Shown piece by piece: positions 13,375-21,894 of a DNA stretch of 44,650 nucleotides. The stretch lies in the NCBI RefSeq assembly GCF_902705855.1, contig NZ_CACSIJ010000011.1, positions 185,705-230,354 on the forward strand, in the 5' to 3' direction. The notes under the pieces were generated by a model. That model saw nothing but the letters and a program-made list of their open reading frames with translations, was not told the origin of the DNA and searched no databases. Positions within the stretch are counted from its first letter, which is position 1. Every line of letters starts with the position of its first letter. A program made the translations under genes and the position numbers. The DNA is from Zhongshania aliphaticivorans. GTDB lineage: Bacteria > Pseudomonadota > Gammaproteobacteria > Pseudomonadales > Spongiibacteraceae.

Positions 13375-14442
13375 ATGACTGAACTAAAAAACGACACTTT
13401 CCTTCGCGCGCTTCAGCGTCAACCGGTAGATTACACGCCAGTGTGGATGATGCGCCAAGCGGGTCGGTATCTTCCCGAATACCGCGCAACACGCGCGGTA
13501 GCTGGCGATTTTATGTCGCTATGCATGAATCCAGAACTTGCCTGTGAGGTTACGCTGCAACCTTTGGCTCGCTACCCTCTCGATGCGGCAATCTTATTCT
13601 CCGATATTTTAACGATTCCTGATGCCATGGGTTTGGGCCTGTATTTTGAAACCGGCGAAGGGCCGCGCTTTAAGAAAACAGTTCGCACAATGGCCGACGT
13701 AGATGCCTTGCCGATTGTTGATGGCGAAAACGACCTCACCTATGTTTGTGATGCCGTACGCACCATTCGCCGCGAATTAAACGGCAGCGTTCCATTGATC
13801 GGCTTTTCCGGAAGCCCGTGGACTTTGGCGACCTATATGGTTGAAGGTGGTGGTTCTAAGGATCACGCGCGGGCCAAAGCCTTGGCGTTTGATCAGCCTG
13901 AATTAATGCATGCCTTATTAGATAAGCTGGCACAGAGTGTAACTGCTTATTTAAATGATCAGATTCGCGCCGGTGCACAAGCGGTGCAGATTTTTGATAC
14001 CTGGGGCGGCGCCTTAAGTCATAACGCCTACCAAGAATTTAGCCTGCGTTACATGAAGCGCATTGTTGATGGCTTGATTAAAGAAAATGATGGTCGGGTT
14101 GTGCCGGTCATTCTCTTTACTAAGAATGGTGGTCAGTGGTTAGAGCTAATGGCTGATACTGGCGCTAGTGCGCTAGGCCTAGATTGGACTACCGATATTG
14201 GTGTGGCGAAGGCGCGGGTTGGTGATCGGGTGGCTTTGCAGGGCAATATGGACCCCTCGATGTTGCGTGCTTCGCCTAAGCGAATCCGCGAAGAAGTAGC
14301 CACTATTCTCGCTCGTTTTGGCAGTGGCCCCGGACATATTTTTAACCTAGGTCACGGTATTACACCCGAAGTAGATCCGGTTCACGCTGGCGCATTTATA
14401 GAGTGTGTGCGTGAGTTGTCTTCGCAGTATCATCAGGCATAG
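13375..14442 (+). CDS. hemE: Uroporphyrinogen decarboxylase
   Basis: HemE removes the four acetate carboxyls of uroporphyrinogen III to give coproporphyrinogen III in haem synthesis. The 355-residue protein carries the family signatures [14 protein letters not shown] (residues 24-37, with the substrate arginines), a [11 protein letters not shown] region with the catalytic Asp, [13 protein letters not shown], and a C-terminal [10 protein letters not shown]. Length and motifs are normal. It starts 64 bases after gltD, across the palindrome-rich gap, and is followed by a strong terminator, so it may end a gltBD-hemE unit. Confidence 0.97.
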   Translation: MTELKNDTFLRALQRQPVDYTPVWMMRQAGRYLPEYRATRAVAGDFMSLCMNPELACEVTLQPLARYPLDAAILFSDILTIPDAMGLGLYFETGEGPRFKKTVRTMADVDALPIVDGENDLTYVCDAVRTIRRELNGSVPLIGFSGSPWTLATYMVEGGGSKDHARAKALAFDQPELMHALLDKLAQSVTAYLNDQIRAGAQAVQIFDTWGGALSHNAYQEFSLRYMKRIVDGLIKENDGRVVPVILFTKNGGQWLELMADTGASALGLDWTTDIGVAKARVGDRVALQGNMDPSMLRASPKRIREEVATILARFGSGPGHIFNLGHGITPEVDPVHAGAFIECVRELSSQYHQA

Positions 14443-14458
14443 TGTGATGTCGCTTGCT

Positions 14459-14475
14459 TGAACAATGATTGTTCA
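14459..14475. promoter_or_regulatory. Perfect 17-base dyad (operator-like) after hemE
   Basis: TGAACAAT-G-ATTGTTCA is a perfect palindrome with a single central base, 16 bases after the hemE stop and 5 bases before the terminator stem. A one-base centre cannot form a good RNA loop, so it looks more like a protein-binding site than a hairpin. There is no promoter-like context between these convergent genes, so its role is unclear and it may be chance. Confidence 0.3.
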
Positions 14476-14480
14476 GATAA

Positions 14481-14515
14481 AAAAATACCGGTGCATTAGT
14501 CACCGGTATTTTTTT
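14481..14515. terminator. Bidirectional rho-independent terminator between hemE and the convergent membrane protein gene
   Basis: A perfect 13-base stem (14481-14493 with 14501-14513) contains the core ATACCGGTG / CACCGGTAT and a seven-base loop. It is flanked by an A-run on the left and a T-run on the right (to 14515). It can therefore terminate the rightward hemE transcript and the leftward one ending at 14549. Confidence 0.9.
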
Positions 14516-14548
14516 ATGAGTAGAGTGTATCGAGAAAATATTTAATGC

Positions 14549-15103
14549 TCAGGGCATGACCTCAACGAAATGGCGCCATTTATTTTGCATGCCAATGAAC
14601 CATTGTGGCGAGCCGTTACCTGTGCCAGAAAACTCCAGTTCGGGGTAGTGCGCGGTTACTTTGTTAAGGATGCTATGGTCTTTCTCATTAATATCGATCA
14701 ATAGCAGGTGGCGGCCAGAGGCTAAGGCCTGGTCGAAGCGTTTGAAGTCATGGTGTGGCTCTTGTATGCCAAATAGGCCGCCCTCCCAAGTGAAAAAGCC
14801 GAGCATGACAATGGATAAAAAGATAAAGGGCATCCAGCCTACGCTGCTGGTTGCACCGGAATAGTGACCTACCGCTAATACTAAGGCTGCTGCGGCGAAG
14901 CCTATCAGGGCACCGCGTTCCATTGCGTGAACGACATCTTTGCGCAGTACCGCTTCAATATCATTTAATTTGCGCTTGCTGACACCGGAATCATCGCGGC
15001 TGAGGACGTGGATCTGGGGCTTAGAAATACCGTTGTCGGCAAGGTCGTGTTCGACGTCAGCGAGCTTGTCGAGATTGTCGGACAGAAAATAATAACGTTT
15101 CAT
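14549..15103 (-). CDS. Predicted two-helix membrane protein, YflT/DUF1269-like
   Basis: A 184-residue protein of unknown function. The N-terminus (MKRYYFLSDNLDKLADVEHDL, about 1-45) resembles the small alpha/beta domain of general-stress YflT/DUF1269-like proteins. Two membrane helices follow (about 65-83 and 90-108) with a GALIGF / GGLFG pair typical of these proteins, then a soluble C-terminal segment. A strong AGGAG lies seven bases before the ATG. It is monocistronic by position: convergent with hemE and divergent from the DUF1415 gene. The family link is made by eye from N-terminal pattern and topology; there is no functional evidence. Confidence 0.75.
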   Translation of the reverse strand: MKRYYFLSDNLDKLADVEHDLADNGISKPQIHVLSRDDSGVSKRKLNDIEAVLRKDVVHAMERGALIGFAAAALVLAVGHYSGATSSVGWMPFIFLSIVMLGFFTWEGGLFGIQEPHHDFKRFDQALASGRHLLLIDINEKDHSILNKVTAHYPELEFSGTGNGSPQWFIGMQNKWRHFVEVMP

Positions 15104-15336
15104 ATTTTGCTCCTAACTATGTCAGGCTTAGGTAGAATTGTTAGCCTCAGTAAAGGCGGGCTCCAACCTAATTCACATCTTTAGTGTAGCAGTGTCCGGA
15201 TGCGCTGCCTCGGCATGATTGATATTGTATTATTGTATTTATTCCTAAGCGGCTTAGTTGTGATTCCAGAAAAATCTAAGGAACGGCGGTGGTTTAGCGC
15301 CGATTGGTTTGTAAAACTTAATAGAAGAATGTTGAA

Positions 15337-15891
15337 ATGACGGTAGCAAATGACACGGTTAAGCAGGAAGTTCAGCGCTGGTTAGAGCAGGCAGTAGTGG
15401 GCTTGGGTTTGTGTCCCTTTGCGGCGAAACCCCTACAGGAAAAGCGTGTGGCTATTGATATTAGCCGCGCAAGCAATGCAGAAGATTTGGTGAACGACTT
15501 ACATCAGGCGTTGTGCCGTTTAGAAGAAACGGGTCTTAATACGCTGGAAACTAGCATATTGGTGGTGCCTGATATGCTTCAGGATTTTTATGACTACAAT
15601 GATTTTCTCGATATAGCCGATGCGGTATTGCAGGAAGGTGGCTGGGAGGGCGATATTCAAATTGCGAGCTTCCACCCAGATTACCAATTTGCCGGTACAG
15701 AAAAGAGCGATCATGAAAACTTTAGTAACCGCGCGCCGTATCCGATATTTCATTTGCTCAGAGAAGATAGCCTAGAGCAGGCGATTGCCTCGCATCCCGA
15801 TCCTGATGGGATTCCTGAGCGAAATATCACACTGCTGCAGGGTATGGGTAGCGAGGCCATTAAGGCCTTATTCCCCTACTGTTTTAAGTAA
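15337..15891 (+). CDS. DUF1415 family protein
   Basis: The 184-residue protein matches the DUF1415 family, conserved in proteobacteria and of unknown function. Recognisable features are the N-terminal VQRWLEQAVVGLGLCPFA segment (residues 9-26), a central DFLDIADAVL run and the QIASFHPDYQFAGT stretch, followed by an NRAPYPIFHLLRE motif. The ATG at 15337 has only a weak ribosome site (AGAAG, five to nine bases upstream). It faces a DUF4136 lipoprotein gene. There is no membrane segment, so it is probably cytoplasmic. The family call is firm; no function is proposed. Confidence 0.88.
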   Translation: MTVANDTVKQEVQRWLEQAVVGLGLCPFAAKPLQEKRVAIDISRASNAEDLVNDLHQALCRLEETGLNTLETSILVVPDMLQDFYDYNDFLDIADAVLQEGGWEGDIQIASFHPDYQFAGTEKSDHENFSNRAPYPIFHLLREDSLEQAIASHPDPDGIPERNITLLQGMGSEAIKALFPYCFK

Positions 15892-15906
15892 GCCGCCGGA
15901 GCGGCT
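15891..15906. terminator. Small hairpin between two convergent genes
   Basis: AGCCGC-CGGA-GCGGCT forms a six-base GC-rich stem with a four-base loop, directly at the end of the DUF1415 gene and ten bases from the end of the convergent lipoprotein gene. On the leftward strand it is followed by TACTTAAAAC, on the rightward by AAACGC; neither is a proper T-run. The position suggests a terminator, but the signal is weak. Confidence 0.4.
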
Positions 15907-15915
15907 AAACGCTAT

Positions 15916-16464
15916 TTAGGCCGGTGGAAATTGACTCCATATTTCGGTGACGGCACGTTCGATGGTGTTGGCGTTTACCTTAGGGTCGCGATCATCTAAC
16001 TCAATCACGAGTGAGCCACGCCAAGTGAGTTTTTTGTCGGCGGGGTTTAACAAATCGATAATGATTTGAATATTGCGGTTAATTTTGTCTTTGCCGAGGG
16101 GGACGCCAACCGAGGTGCCGACCCCAAAATTGCCGCCGAAGCTGCCAAATCCCAGACCTAAACGTGGGCTTCTGTCGACGGTTTCCGCCGCTTCAGCAAT
16201 GTAGTAGCGGACAAGAAAATCAGCGTTGGTCGGAGTGTCGGCCTGCTTATAAAGTCCGGCTTTTAGCTGGCGTTGCAATGATTCTTTTACATTATCCACG
16301 ATAAACGGCGACACGGCTTTATCTGCGCCACTGCCGTCGGCAATGGTATAGCGCTCGTAGCGGCTAAAATCAGCGCGGGGATTATAGTCCGTCACAACAT
16401 CTGTGCTACTGCAGCCCGATAGCGCAATGACTAATAGTGGGGCGAATAAAGCGAATAATTTCAT
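15916..16464 (-). CDS. DUF4136 family lipoprotein
   Basis: A lipoprotein of about 182 residues with lipobox LSGC (Cys18), followed by the DUF4136 pattern: DYNPRADFSRYERYTI, a central variable domain, a LGLGFGSFGGNFGVGTSVGVPLG glycine-rich stretch (shown in part by residues about 115-137), and a C-terminal EIWSQFPP. Members are periplasmic or envelope lipoproteins of unknown role. The ATG at 16464 is chosen over an in-frame GTG at 16473 because AAGG sits nine bases upstream of it and overlaps the GTG. It lies 20 bases downstream of tag on the same strand, so the two may be cotranscribed. Confidence 0.88.
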   Translation of the reverse strand: MKLFALFAPLLVIALSGCSSTDVVTDYNPRADFSRYERYTIADGSGADKAVSPFIVDNVKESLQRQLKAGLYKQADTPTNADFLVRYYIAEAAETVDRSPRLGLGFGSFGGNFGVGTSVGVPLGKDKINRNIQIIIDLLNPADKKLTWRGSLVIELDDRDPKVNANTIERAVTEIWSQFPPA

Positions 16465-16484
16465 TGTGGTCACCTTTTTTGTCG

Positions 16485-17081
16485 TTATAACCAGTGTGGC
16501 CGAAAGTTTTTACCGAGTTCTGCACAAATCTTGTGGCGTGGGCAGCTTAGCAAATGATCGTTAACAAAGCCCAGCGCTTGTAAATTCGCGTAGCAAATAG
16601 TACTGCCAAAAAATTTAAAACCGCGCTTTTTAAGATCCTTGCTAATGGCGTCTGATTCTTTACTGGTGGCAGGTACATCTGCCATTGTTTTCCATTTGTT
16701 TTGGATGGGCTTGTCGTCAAAGTACGACCACATATAGCGGGCAAAACTCCCGTATTCTTGCTGAATTGTTAAAAAGTGCCGAGCATTGCTGATCGTGCTT
16801 TCGATTTTTAGACGATTGCGGACAATACTGGCGTCTGCTTTAAGGGTTTCGACCATAGCCTCGTCAAACTTGGCAACTTTGCGAGGGTCAAAATTTGCAA
16901 AGGCTTTGCGGTAGCCGTCGCGCTTATTCAGTACGGTTAGCCAGCTAAGACCCGCTTGCGCAGACTCTAAAACTAGAAACTCAAAGTGCAAGCGATCGTC
17001 GTCAGAGGGTACGCCCCATTCTTCATCGTGATATTTAATGTAATCCGGTGTGGCCTTACACCACGGACAGGGTTCTTTCAC
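16485..17081 (-). CDS. tag: DNA-3-methyladenine glycosylase I
   Basis: Tag removes 3-methyladenine from alkylated DNA to start base-excision repair. The roughly 200-residue protein shows the family pattern: a Cys near the N-terminus, YHDEEWGVP, LVLESAQAGLSWLTVL with the conserved active-site Glu, NFDPRKVA, KRGFKFFGSTICYANLQA and the zinc ligands His and Cys in DHLLSCPRH. The start is uncertain. A GTG at 17081 has GGAG eight bases upstream and is used here; an in-frame GTG at 17090 would add three residues. It is divergent from the M48 protease gene. Confidence 0.94.
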   Translation of the reverse strand: MKEPCPWCKATPDYIKYHDEEWGVPSDDDRLHFEFLVLESAQAGLSWLTVLNKRDGYRKAFANFDPRKVAKFDEAMVETLKADASIVRNRLKIESTISNARHFLTIQQEYGSFARYMWSYFDDKPIQNKWKTMADVPATSKESDAISKDLKKRGFKFFGSTICYANLQALGFVNDHLLSCPRHKICAELGKNFRPHWL

Positions 17082-17182
17082 GCTATACACTCCATTATCG
17101 TTATCTGGCAGACTACACCGTTCATCAATTCAACGGCTATGCCATAATAGCCGCAAAATAGCAGATCCACGCGGGGAATTTT

Positions 17183-17977
17183 ATGACAATGTTAAAGCCG
17201 GTTTTGGCAATAGTTTTAGCGGGTTTGCTCGCCTCTTGCGCAGAGTCGCCAACGGGGCGGCGTCAGGTGCTCTTATTTTCAGATGGTGAAATGTCGCAAA
17301 TGGGCGGCACAGCGTTTGATGAAATGAAAAAGAAAATGACCATCAACAAAGACAGCGCAACTAATCGTTATGTGAGTTGTATTGCTGATGCGATAACGGC
17401 CTCTTTGTCTGCTGAATGGCGTGGTAGTTGGGAAGTGGTGGTATTTGAAGAAAAATCGGCTAATGCTTTTGCATTGCCAGGTAAAAAAATTGGCGTACAC
17501 ACGGGCATATTCCAAGTAGCTAAAAACGCCGATCAGCTAGCTACCGTATTGGGCCATGAGGTTGGTCACGTCTTGGCGCATCACAGTGCTGAACGTATGT
17601 CTATGCAGAGTGTTGCTGGTACTGGCACTCAGCTTATTGGCGTACTGTTGGGCGAGGGTGCTGGAAAAGAATCAGTAATGGGCTTGCTAGGTTTAGGTAC
17701 TCAGTATGGCTTAGTCCTGCCTTATGGTCGCGCGCAAGAGTCTGAGGCCGATATTGTCGGTTTAGACCTAATGGCTAAATCAGGCTTTAATCCAGAGGCT
17801 AGCGTGGCGCTTTGGCAGAATATGAGCGCCTTGAGCGAAGGGCAACCGCCTGAGTTTATGTCTACTCACCCATCTCACGCATCGCGTATTAAAGATTTGC
17901 AAAAGCAAATGGTGACGGCGAAACCACTATATGAAAAGGCTAAGGCAAGCGGTATTCGGCCGTCTTGTAAACGTTAG
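17183..17977 (+). CDS. M48 family lipoprotein metallopeptidase
   Basis: A 264-residue envelope zinc protease of the LoiP/YcaL/BepA-related M48 family. It has a signal peptide with lipobox LASC (Cys19), the zinc motif HEVGH (residues 125-129) inside LGHEVGHVLAHHSAERMS, and the third zinc ligand Glu in QESEADIVGLDLMAKSGF. The C-terminal STHPSHASRI segment is typical of the single-domain type; there are no TPR repeats, so it is nearer LoiP than BepA. GGGGAA lies just upstream of the ATG. Such proteases take part in outer-membrane protein quality control; the specific role is inferred. Confidence 0.92.
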   Translation: MTMLKPVLAIVLAGLLASCAESPTGRRQVLLFSDGEMSQMGGTAFDEMKKKMTINKDSATNRYVSCIADAITASLSAEWRGSWEVVVFEEKSANAFALPGKKIGVHTGIFQVAKNADQLATVLGHEVGHVLAHHSAERMSMQSVAGTGTQLIGVLLGEGAGKESVMGLLGLGTQYGLVLPYGRAQESEADIVGLDLMAKSGFNPEASVALWQNMSALSEGQPPEFMSTHPSHASRIKDLQKQMVTAKPLYEKAKASGIRPSCKR

Positions 17978-17997
17978 TTTTTAGATGATTTGTCCGC

Positions 17998-18017
17998 GCG
18001 ACGAGTTCACTCGTCGC
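17998..18017. terminator. Hairpin overlapping the cysE 3' end
   Basis: GCGACGAG-TTCA-CTCGTCGC is a perfect eight-base stem with a four-base loop that includes the cysE stop codon and lies 20 bases after the convergent protease gene. There is no T-run on either side, so it may be a transcript-stabilising or weak termination structure. Confidence 0.4.
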
Positions 18018-18819
18018 AGCAGGCGCGGTGGTTCATAGATAGTGCCGGCGCAGCGCAATCTGGCTTGCCGATTACTTTTGCTGGAACGCCAGCGACGACG
18101 GTATGGGCGGGAACGTCTCGTAGTACAACACTCCCCGCTACAACCTGTGCACCTTCCCCAATATGTATATTGCCGAGTATTTTTGCGCCAGCGCTGAGTA
18201 ATACGCCGTCGGCGACTTTGGGATGGCGGTCGCCTTCTTCTTTGCCGGTTCCGCCCAAGGTGACGGATTGCATTATCGACACATTGTTGCCGACCACGGC
18301 GGTTTCACCAATCACAATACCCGTTGCGTGATCCATCAAAATACCACGGCCAATTTTCGCGGCGGGGTGAATATCAACACCGAATTCGCAGGAAATACGG
18401 TTCTGAAAAAACAAAGCCAGCGAGGTTCTACCCTGTTCCCACAGCCAGTGGGCGATGCGGTAGGACTGCAGGGCGTGAAAGCCTTTAAAGTACAAAAAAG
18501 GCACCGAGAGGCTAGAGCAGGCCGAGTCGCGCTCAAATACAGCGCAGATATCCGCACGTATTGCGCGGCCAATGCTGGCGTCGGCGGCAAAGGCCTTTTC
18601 AATCACTTCACGCACTAATAGAGCCGAAGCAGCGGGGCTGTTTAGAATATGCGCTAGGTGAAAACTTAAGGCAGTTTCAAGGCTGTCGTGATTCAGGATA
18701 GTTGCGTGTAAGAAACTGGCGAGTACAGGCTCGCGCTCAACCTCGCAAGCGGTTTCCTTGCGAATGGTCTGCCAAACGGGGTCCTGACTAATAGCGCTGT
18801 GTTTTGCGGGAGTATTCAT
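18007..18819 (-). CDS. cysE: Serine O-acetyltransferase
   Basis: CysE acetylates L-serine with acetyl-CoA, the entry step to cysteine. The 270-residue protein has the alpha-helical N-terminal SATase domain (about 10-115) and a C-terminal left-handed beta-helix of hexapeptide repeats. Key features are the catalytic DHATGIVIGETA segment, the SVTLGGTGKEEGDRHPK loop, and GAKILGNIHIGEGAQVVAGSVV. It ends in a short tail with a Cys pair (HRACCDE). The length is close to E. coli CysE (273). It is monocistronic as far as visible, convergent with the M48 protease gene. The full N-terminal domain argues against the shorter NifP/EpsC types. Confidence 0.95.
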   Translation of the reverse strand: MNTPAKHSAISQDPVWQTIRKETACEVEREPVLASFLHATILNHDSLETALSFHLAHILNSPAASALLVREVIEKAFAADASIGRAIRADICAVFERDSACSSLSVPFLYFKGFHALQSYRIAHWLWEQGRTSLALFFQNRISCEFGVDIHPAAKIGRGILMDHATGIVIGETAVVGNNVSIMQSVTLGGTGKEEGDRHPKVADGVLLSAGAKILGNIHIGEGAQVVAGSVVLRDVPAHTVVAGVPAKVIGKPDCAAPALSMNHRACCDE

Positions 18820-18898
18820 TGTTCATGCAATATCGGTAAATGTGCCCCTAGTATAACGCTGCCGGTGGGCTAGATAACAGAGGGCTAAACGTTAGGCT

Positions 18899-19585
18899 TT
18901 AAGTGGATGATCTTATTGAGTAGCGACACTCCCACAGTGCTTGTTCTGCGAGGTGATATTTGCGCTCAAATGCAGTGATGGTGATTGTAGGTAAATACGC
19001 AGCGGTATGTGCGCTGTGCCCAGCAAGATTGAGTGCCGCGGTAAATTCATCAACATACAACTTCCAGTTGCTGCGCAGAGTCACCGTGCCGCCCAGTTGA
19101 AGTAATGCAGGGAAGACCGCAGAGCCATGCACGCGATATTGCAATTGCGCGCTTTTGGGCCAGGGGTTGGGGTAGAGCAAATAGTGTTGTTGTAATTGCC
19201 AGCTGGCTTCTGCGGCTAAACGCCAGAAGTCGTCGACGTCGGCGCGAACGAGTAAGTAATTATCGATGATTTCGTCATGCGCCACTTGGTGACGCTGTAA
19301 GCGTGCTGCAGATTTGTCGACACCGATGACCACCGCATTGGGGAATTGTCGAGCGAGCTGGCGGCTGCTTTCACCGGTGCCGCAAAAGGAATCAAGGATG
19401 ATTGGGTTTGGCCGCTCAGCGATCCACGTGCACGCTTTTTTAAATGCGTCGATATTGTGATCCGCATAGGGCTTTTGAAAACGGTGGCGCAGATGCTTGG
19501 TCACCGTTGTTACTAAGTTGGGGTGAATGCCAGTTTGATTGCTCGTCACTGGTCTTGGGGGCGTATTGTCGCTGCGTTTTTTCAT
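18899..19585 (-). CDS. TrmB-like SAM-dependent methyltransferase (tRNA guanine-N7-type fold)
   Basis: The 228-residue protein resembles tRNA (m7G46) methyltransferase TrmB but is divergent. A SAM-binding motif is seen as LDSFCGTGES (residues 64-73), the position of the TrmB DPWPK motif holds YPNPWPK (138-144), and RSNWKLYVDEF (171-181) and a C-terminal TAFERKY match the family. The basic KKRHHKRR-type stretch that normally follows DPWPK is missing, and the Asp is Asn. It could be a TrmB paralogue with another substrate. The start GTG/ATG choice is not resolved beyond the ATG at 19585. Not obviously in an operon. Confidence 0.8.
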   Translation of the reverse strand: MKKRSDNTPPRPVTSNQTGIHPNLVTTVTKHLRHRFQKPYADHNIDAFKKACTWIAERPNPIILDSFCGTGESSRQLARQFPNAVVIGVDKSAARLQRHQVAHDEIIDNYLLVRADVDDFWRLAAEASWQLQQHYLLYPNPWPKSAQLQYRVHGSAVFPALLQLGGTVTLRSNWKLYVDEFTAALNLAGHSAHTAAYLPTITITAFERKYHLAEQALWECRYSIRSST

Positions 19586-19663
19586 GAATTGGTAACGTTG
19601 AATCGATTGCCCTGCGCGGCCTCCCTTGCGACACTAGCCCGTCATAATAACGATGGATAGCTA

Positions 19664-20386
19664 ATGCGGCAGGACAGAAGACCTTACTGGGTTAAAAAAA
19701 ATTATTTGCGCTTTCGTGCTTGGTACACGCAGCATTTTCTGAAGCCTGCTTGCGACTATCTCGGTGATTATCCCACTTTTATGAAGCCGTGGTATATCTC
19801 CATCTCTGGACCAAATATAGAGATTGGGGCGTGTGCCACGATAATTGGTGAGCCTGATAATCGCGTAAAGATAGGCGTATGGGGTGCGGATGAAAAAAGC
19901 GGCCGCATTAAAATAGGCGATTACGTGCTGATTAGTCCTGGCACGCGTATTTCTGCCGCTCATGAAATTATTATTGGTGACAGCGTGATGATGGCGAACG
20001 GTGTTTATATTACCGATAGTGATTGGCATGATCTTTATGATCGCAGTCGGCGCAGTGAATCACTTACGCCGGTGCATATCGCAAACAACGTGTGGTTAGG
20101 TGATCGCTGCACGATTTTAAAGGGCGTGTCGATTGGTGAAAATAGTGTCGTTGCCGCCTGTGCGGTCGTCACCAAAGACGTGCCAGAAAATGTGATTGTG
20201 GCGGGAAATCCAGCCGTCGTGGTTAAAACACTTGACCCAAATATAGAAATGAAAACTCGGGCAGATTATTTTGCTAAGCCTGAACAGCTGGCGACGTTTT
20301 TTGATGGTGTCGATAAAATGGTGTTGCAGGAAAATGGATTTTTAAATTGGCTGCGAACCTTAATTAAGCCAAGTCGATTAGATTAA
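19664..20386 (+). CDS. Hexapeptide-repeat acyltransferase (WbbJ/maltose O-acetyltransferase-like)
   Basis: A 240-residue transferase with a left-handed beta-helix built from hexapeptide repeats. Examples are IKIGDYVLISPGTRI and the VWLGDRCTILKGVSIGENSVVAACAVV run (about residues 139-168, partly quoted), ending in the classic VPENVIVAGNPAVVV. The conserved active-site His is probably in the SDWHDLYDR loop (about 125). Family members acetylate sugars on surface polysaccharides or CoA-linked substrates; the substrate cannot be told here. The N-terminal 40 residues are basic and aromatic, possibly membrane-associating. No sugar-metabolism neighbours are nearby. Confidence 0.85.
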   Translation: MRQDRRPYWVKKNYLRFRAWYTQHFLKPACDYLGDYPTFMKPWYISISGPNIEIGACATIIGEPDNRVKIGVWGADEKSGRIKIGDYVLISPGTRISAAHEIIIGDSVMMANGVYITDSDWHDLYDRSRRSESLTPVHIANNVWLGDRCTILKGVSIGENSVVAACAVVTKDVPENVIVAGNPAVVVKTLDPNIEMKTRADYFAKPEQLATFFDGVDKMVLQENGFLNWLRTLIKPSRLD

Positions 20387-20526
20387 TTGCTATAGATTTA
20401 CAAAAGAATATTGCGCTTCAGTTAGCAGAAACTGAGGGGCTTTGTAGGCGGCTAAGCAATAGTGAATGCCGTTGTAAGTGGTAAAAAGAAAAATAATCTT
20501 AATAACGAGTATTTAGGGGAAGTAAT

Positions 20527-20922
20527 ATGAGTATCGCGTTTTGGTGTGTATTTGTTGCGGGTCTTATGCCGGGTTTTACCGCATTAATTGCGAAGTTGGG
20601 TAATCCGGAGATTGGACGTTTTGATAATAATCATCCGCGGGAGTGGATGGCGCGATTAGATGGTCGACGTGCTCGCGCAGTGGCGGCAATGCAAAACGGG
20701 TTTGAAGGTTTTCCGCTGTTTGCAGCGGCGGTGATTATTGCGCAGTTTGGTGGCGCAGAGCAGGCTTGCGTGAATCTGCTGGCGATGTCGTATATTGGGG
20801 TTCGCGTTCTTTTTACGGTCTGCTATTTGCAAAATTGGGCGACCTTGCGCAGCTTGGTGTGGTTTGCTGGTGTTGGCGTGATTTTAACGCTGTTGTGTAT
20901 CACGCCGGCTATCGCAGTTTAA
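20527..20922 (+). CDS. MAPEG family membrane protein
   Basis: A 131-residue integral membrane protein with four predicted helices, matching the MAPEG family (membrane-associated proteins in eicosanoid and glutathione metabolism). The conserved NHPREWMARLDGRRARAVAAMQN and FEGFPLFAAAVI segments (about residues 35-76) are clear. Bacterial members are small inner-membrane proteins of mostly unknown function, some with glutathione transferase or peroxidase activity. AGGGGAAG lies before the ATG. It stands alone after a 140-base gap; the next gene is convergent. Confidence 0.9.
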   Translation: MSIAFWCVFVAGLMPGFTALIAKLGNPEIGRFDNNHPREWMARLDGRRARAVAAMQNGFEGFPLFAAAVIIAQFGGAEQACVNLLAMSYIGVRVLFTVCYLQNWATLRSLVWFAGVGVILTLLCITPAIAV

Positions 20923-20958
20923 GCTGAATTTGCCGGCACAGATCTTGTGTCGGCAGTA

Positions 20959-21894
20959 TTATTTTTCTTTAGCTTGCGCTGGAATATCCATAAATTCTAG
21001 TACCGCAGGTCGTCCTTCCGATCCAATTAATACTTGTTTGCCGTCTTTTGTAAATGTGCCTGACTCAACTTGGCGCAGACGGTTAGCTGTGCGTGCAAAG
21101 GGGGTTTTATTTAGTGCCTGTAGCCAGCTTTGATTTTTTTCGCGTTTAAAATAATAGGTGTTTCGCAGCGTAACAACCATCGCCATATCGCCGTTTTCAT
21201 TAAATTCCATTGCGGTTGGCGAACCGCCACTGATGCTACCTTGGCGCTGGGCCTTGTGTTTTTCGACACTAGGAATACTGCGAATTTCGCCGAGGTAGTT
21301 CAGCGGGATAGCCTTACCTTCAATTGCATCGAGTGAAAAGCGGTATAGCCGAGGATGGCTGTCGCGTTTTGTGAGGATATAAACGAAGCGCTCGGCGACA
21401 TCAATAGCAATGGCTTCTGCGTCATGGGGGCCATCTTCATAAATTAGTGAATAATGACGGCGTACTTTGGCGTGGCTTATTGGTTTACTTACATCTTCTG
21501 GTTCTTTTATAAGATAAACATCAGCGAAGGGGCGCAACATCATATTGTCGCCGATATCACCAATCAGTAAGTAGGCTCCGCTGCTGTCTTTAAAACTTGT
21601 CATATCCTCCCAGTCAAAGGCGCTGCTACCGTCTATGCGTAACTCGGTTTGCATTTTGCCTTTGTTGTCGAAGGAAAATAAACGGCCACGATCACCGCTG
21701 TCATTATGTGCCCAATAATGATCTGCATTAACGTGGCTAGTGGCGATGCCACTCATTTCCGTCAGCCATGTGTTGTGCACCTCAATGCGTTGACGTTGCT
21801 GTGGGTTAGAGTCTGCGGTCGCAGCGGTCGTTGCAAATAAAAATGGCAATAGGAGTAGTGCGACGGTGCGTAGTAGGAGCTGTGATGAGGGCAT
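20959..21894 (-). CDS. Secreted predicted beta-propeller protein of unknown function
   Basis: After start correction, about 311 residues. An AAGGA five bases upstream supports the ATG at 21894, which gives a clean signal peptide (SSQLLLRTVALLLLPFLFA then ATA); a longer frame starting at 21933 would spoil it. The mature protein has WAHNDSGDRGRLFSFD, a FDWEDM segment, LLIGDIGDN and repeated YxxSLD-type strands such as RLYRFSLDAI and AMVVTLRNTYYF, a pattern of bladed propellers with NDSG and GDIGDN motifs. These resemble phytase-like or esterase-like secreted propellers. I do not recognise a specific family and propose no function. Confidence 0.75.
   Translation of the reverse strand: MPSSQLLLRTVALLLLPFLFATTAATADSNPQQRQRIEVHNTWLTEMSGIATSHVNADHYWAHNDSGDRGRLFSFDNKGKMQTELRIDGSSAFDWEDMTSFKDSSGAYLLIGDIGDNMMLRPFADVYLIKEPEDVSKPISHAKVRRHYSLIYEDGPHDAEAIAIDVAERFVYILTKRDSHPRLYRFSLDAIEGKAIPLNYLGEIRSIPSVEKHKAQRQGSISGGSPTAMEFNENGDMAMVVTLRNTYYFKREKNQSWLQALNKTPFARTANRLRQVESGTFTKDGKQVLIGSEGRPAVLEFMDIPAQAKEK

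Noticed and set aside
18007-18331. Rightward ORF of 113 codons opposite the cysE 3' part.
   Set aside because: Shadow of the cysE beta-helix, whose hexapeptide code gives a long open antisense frame.
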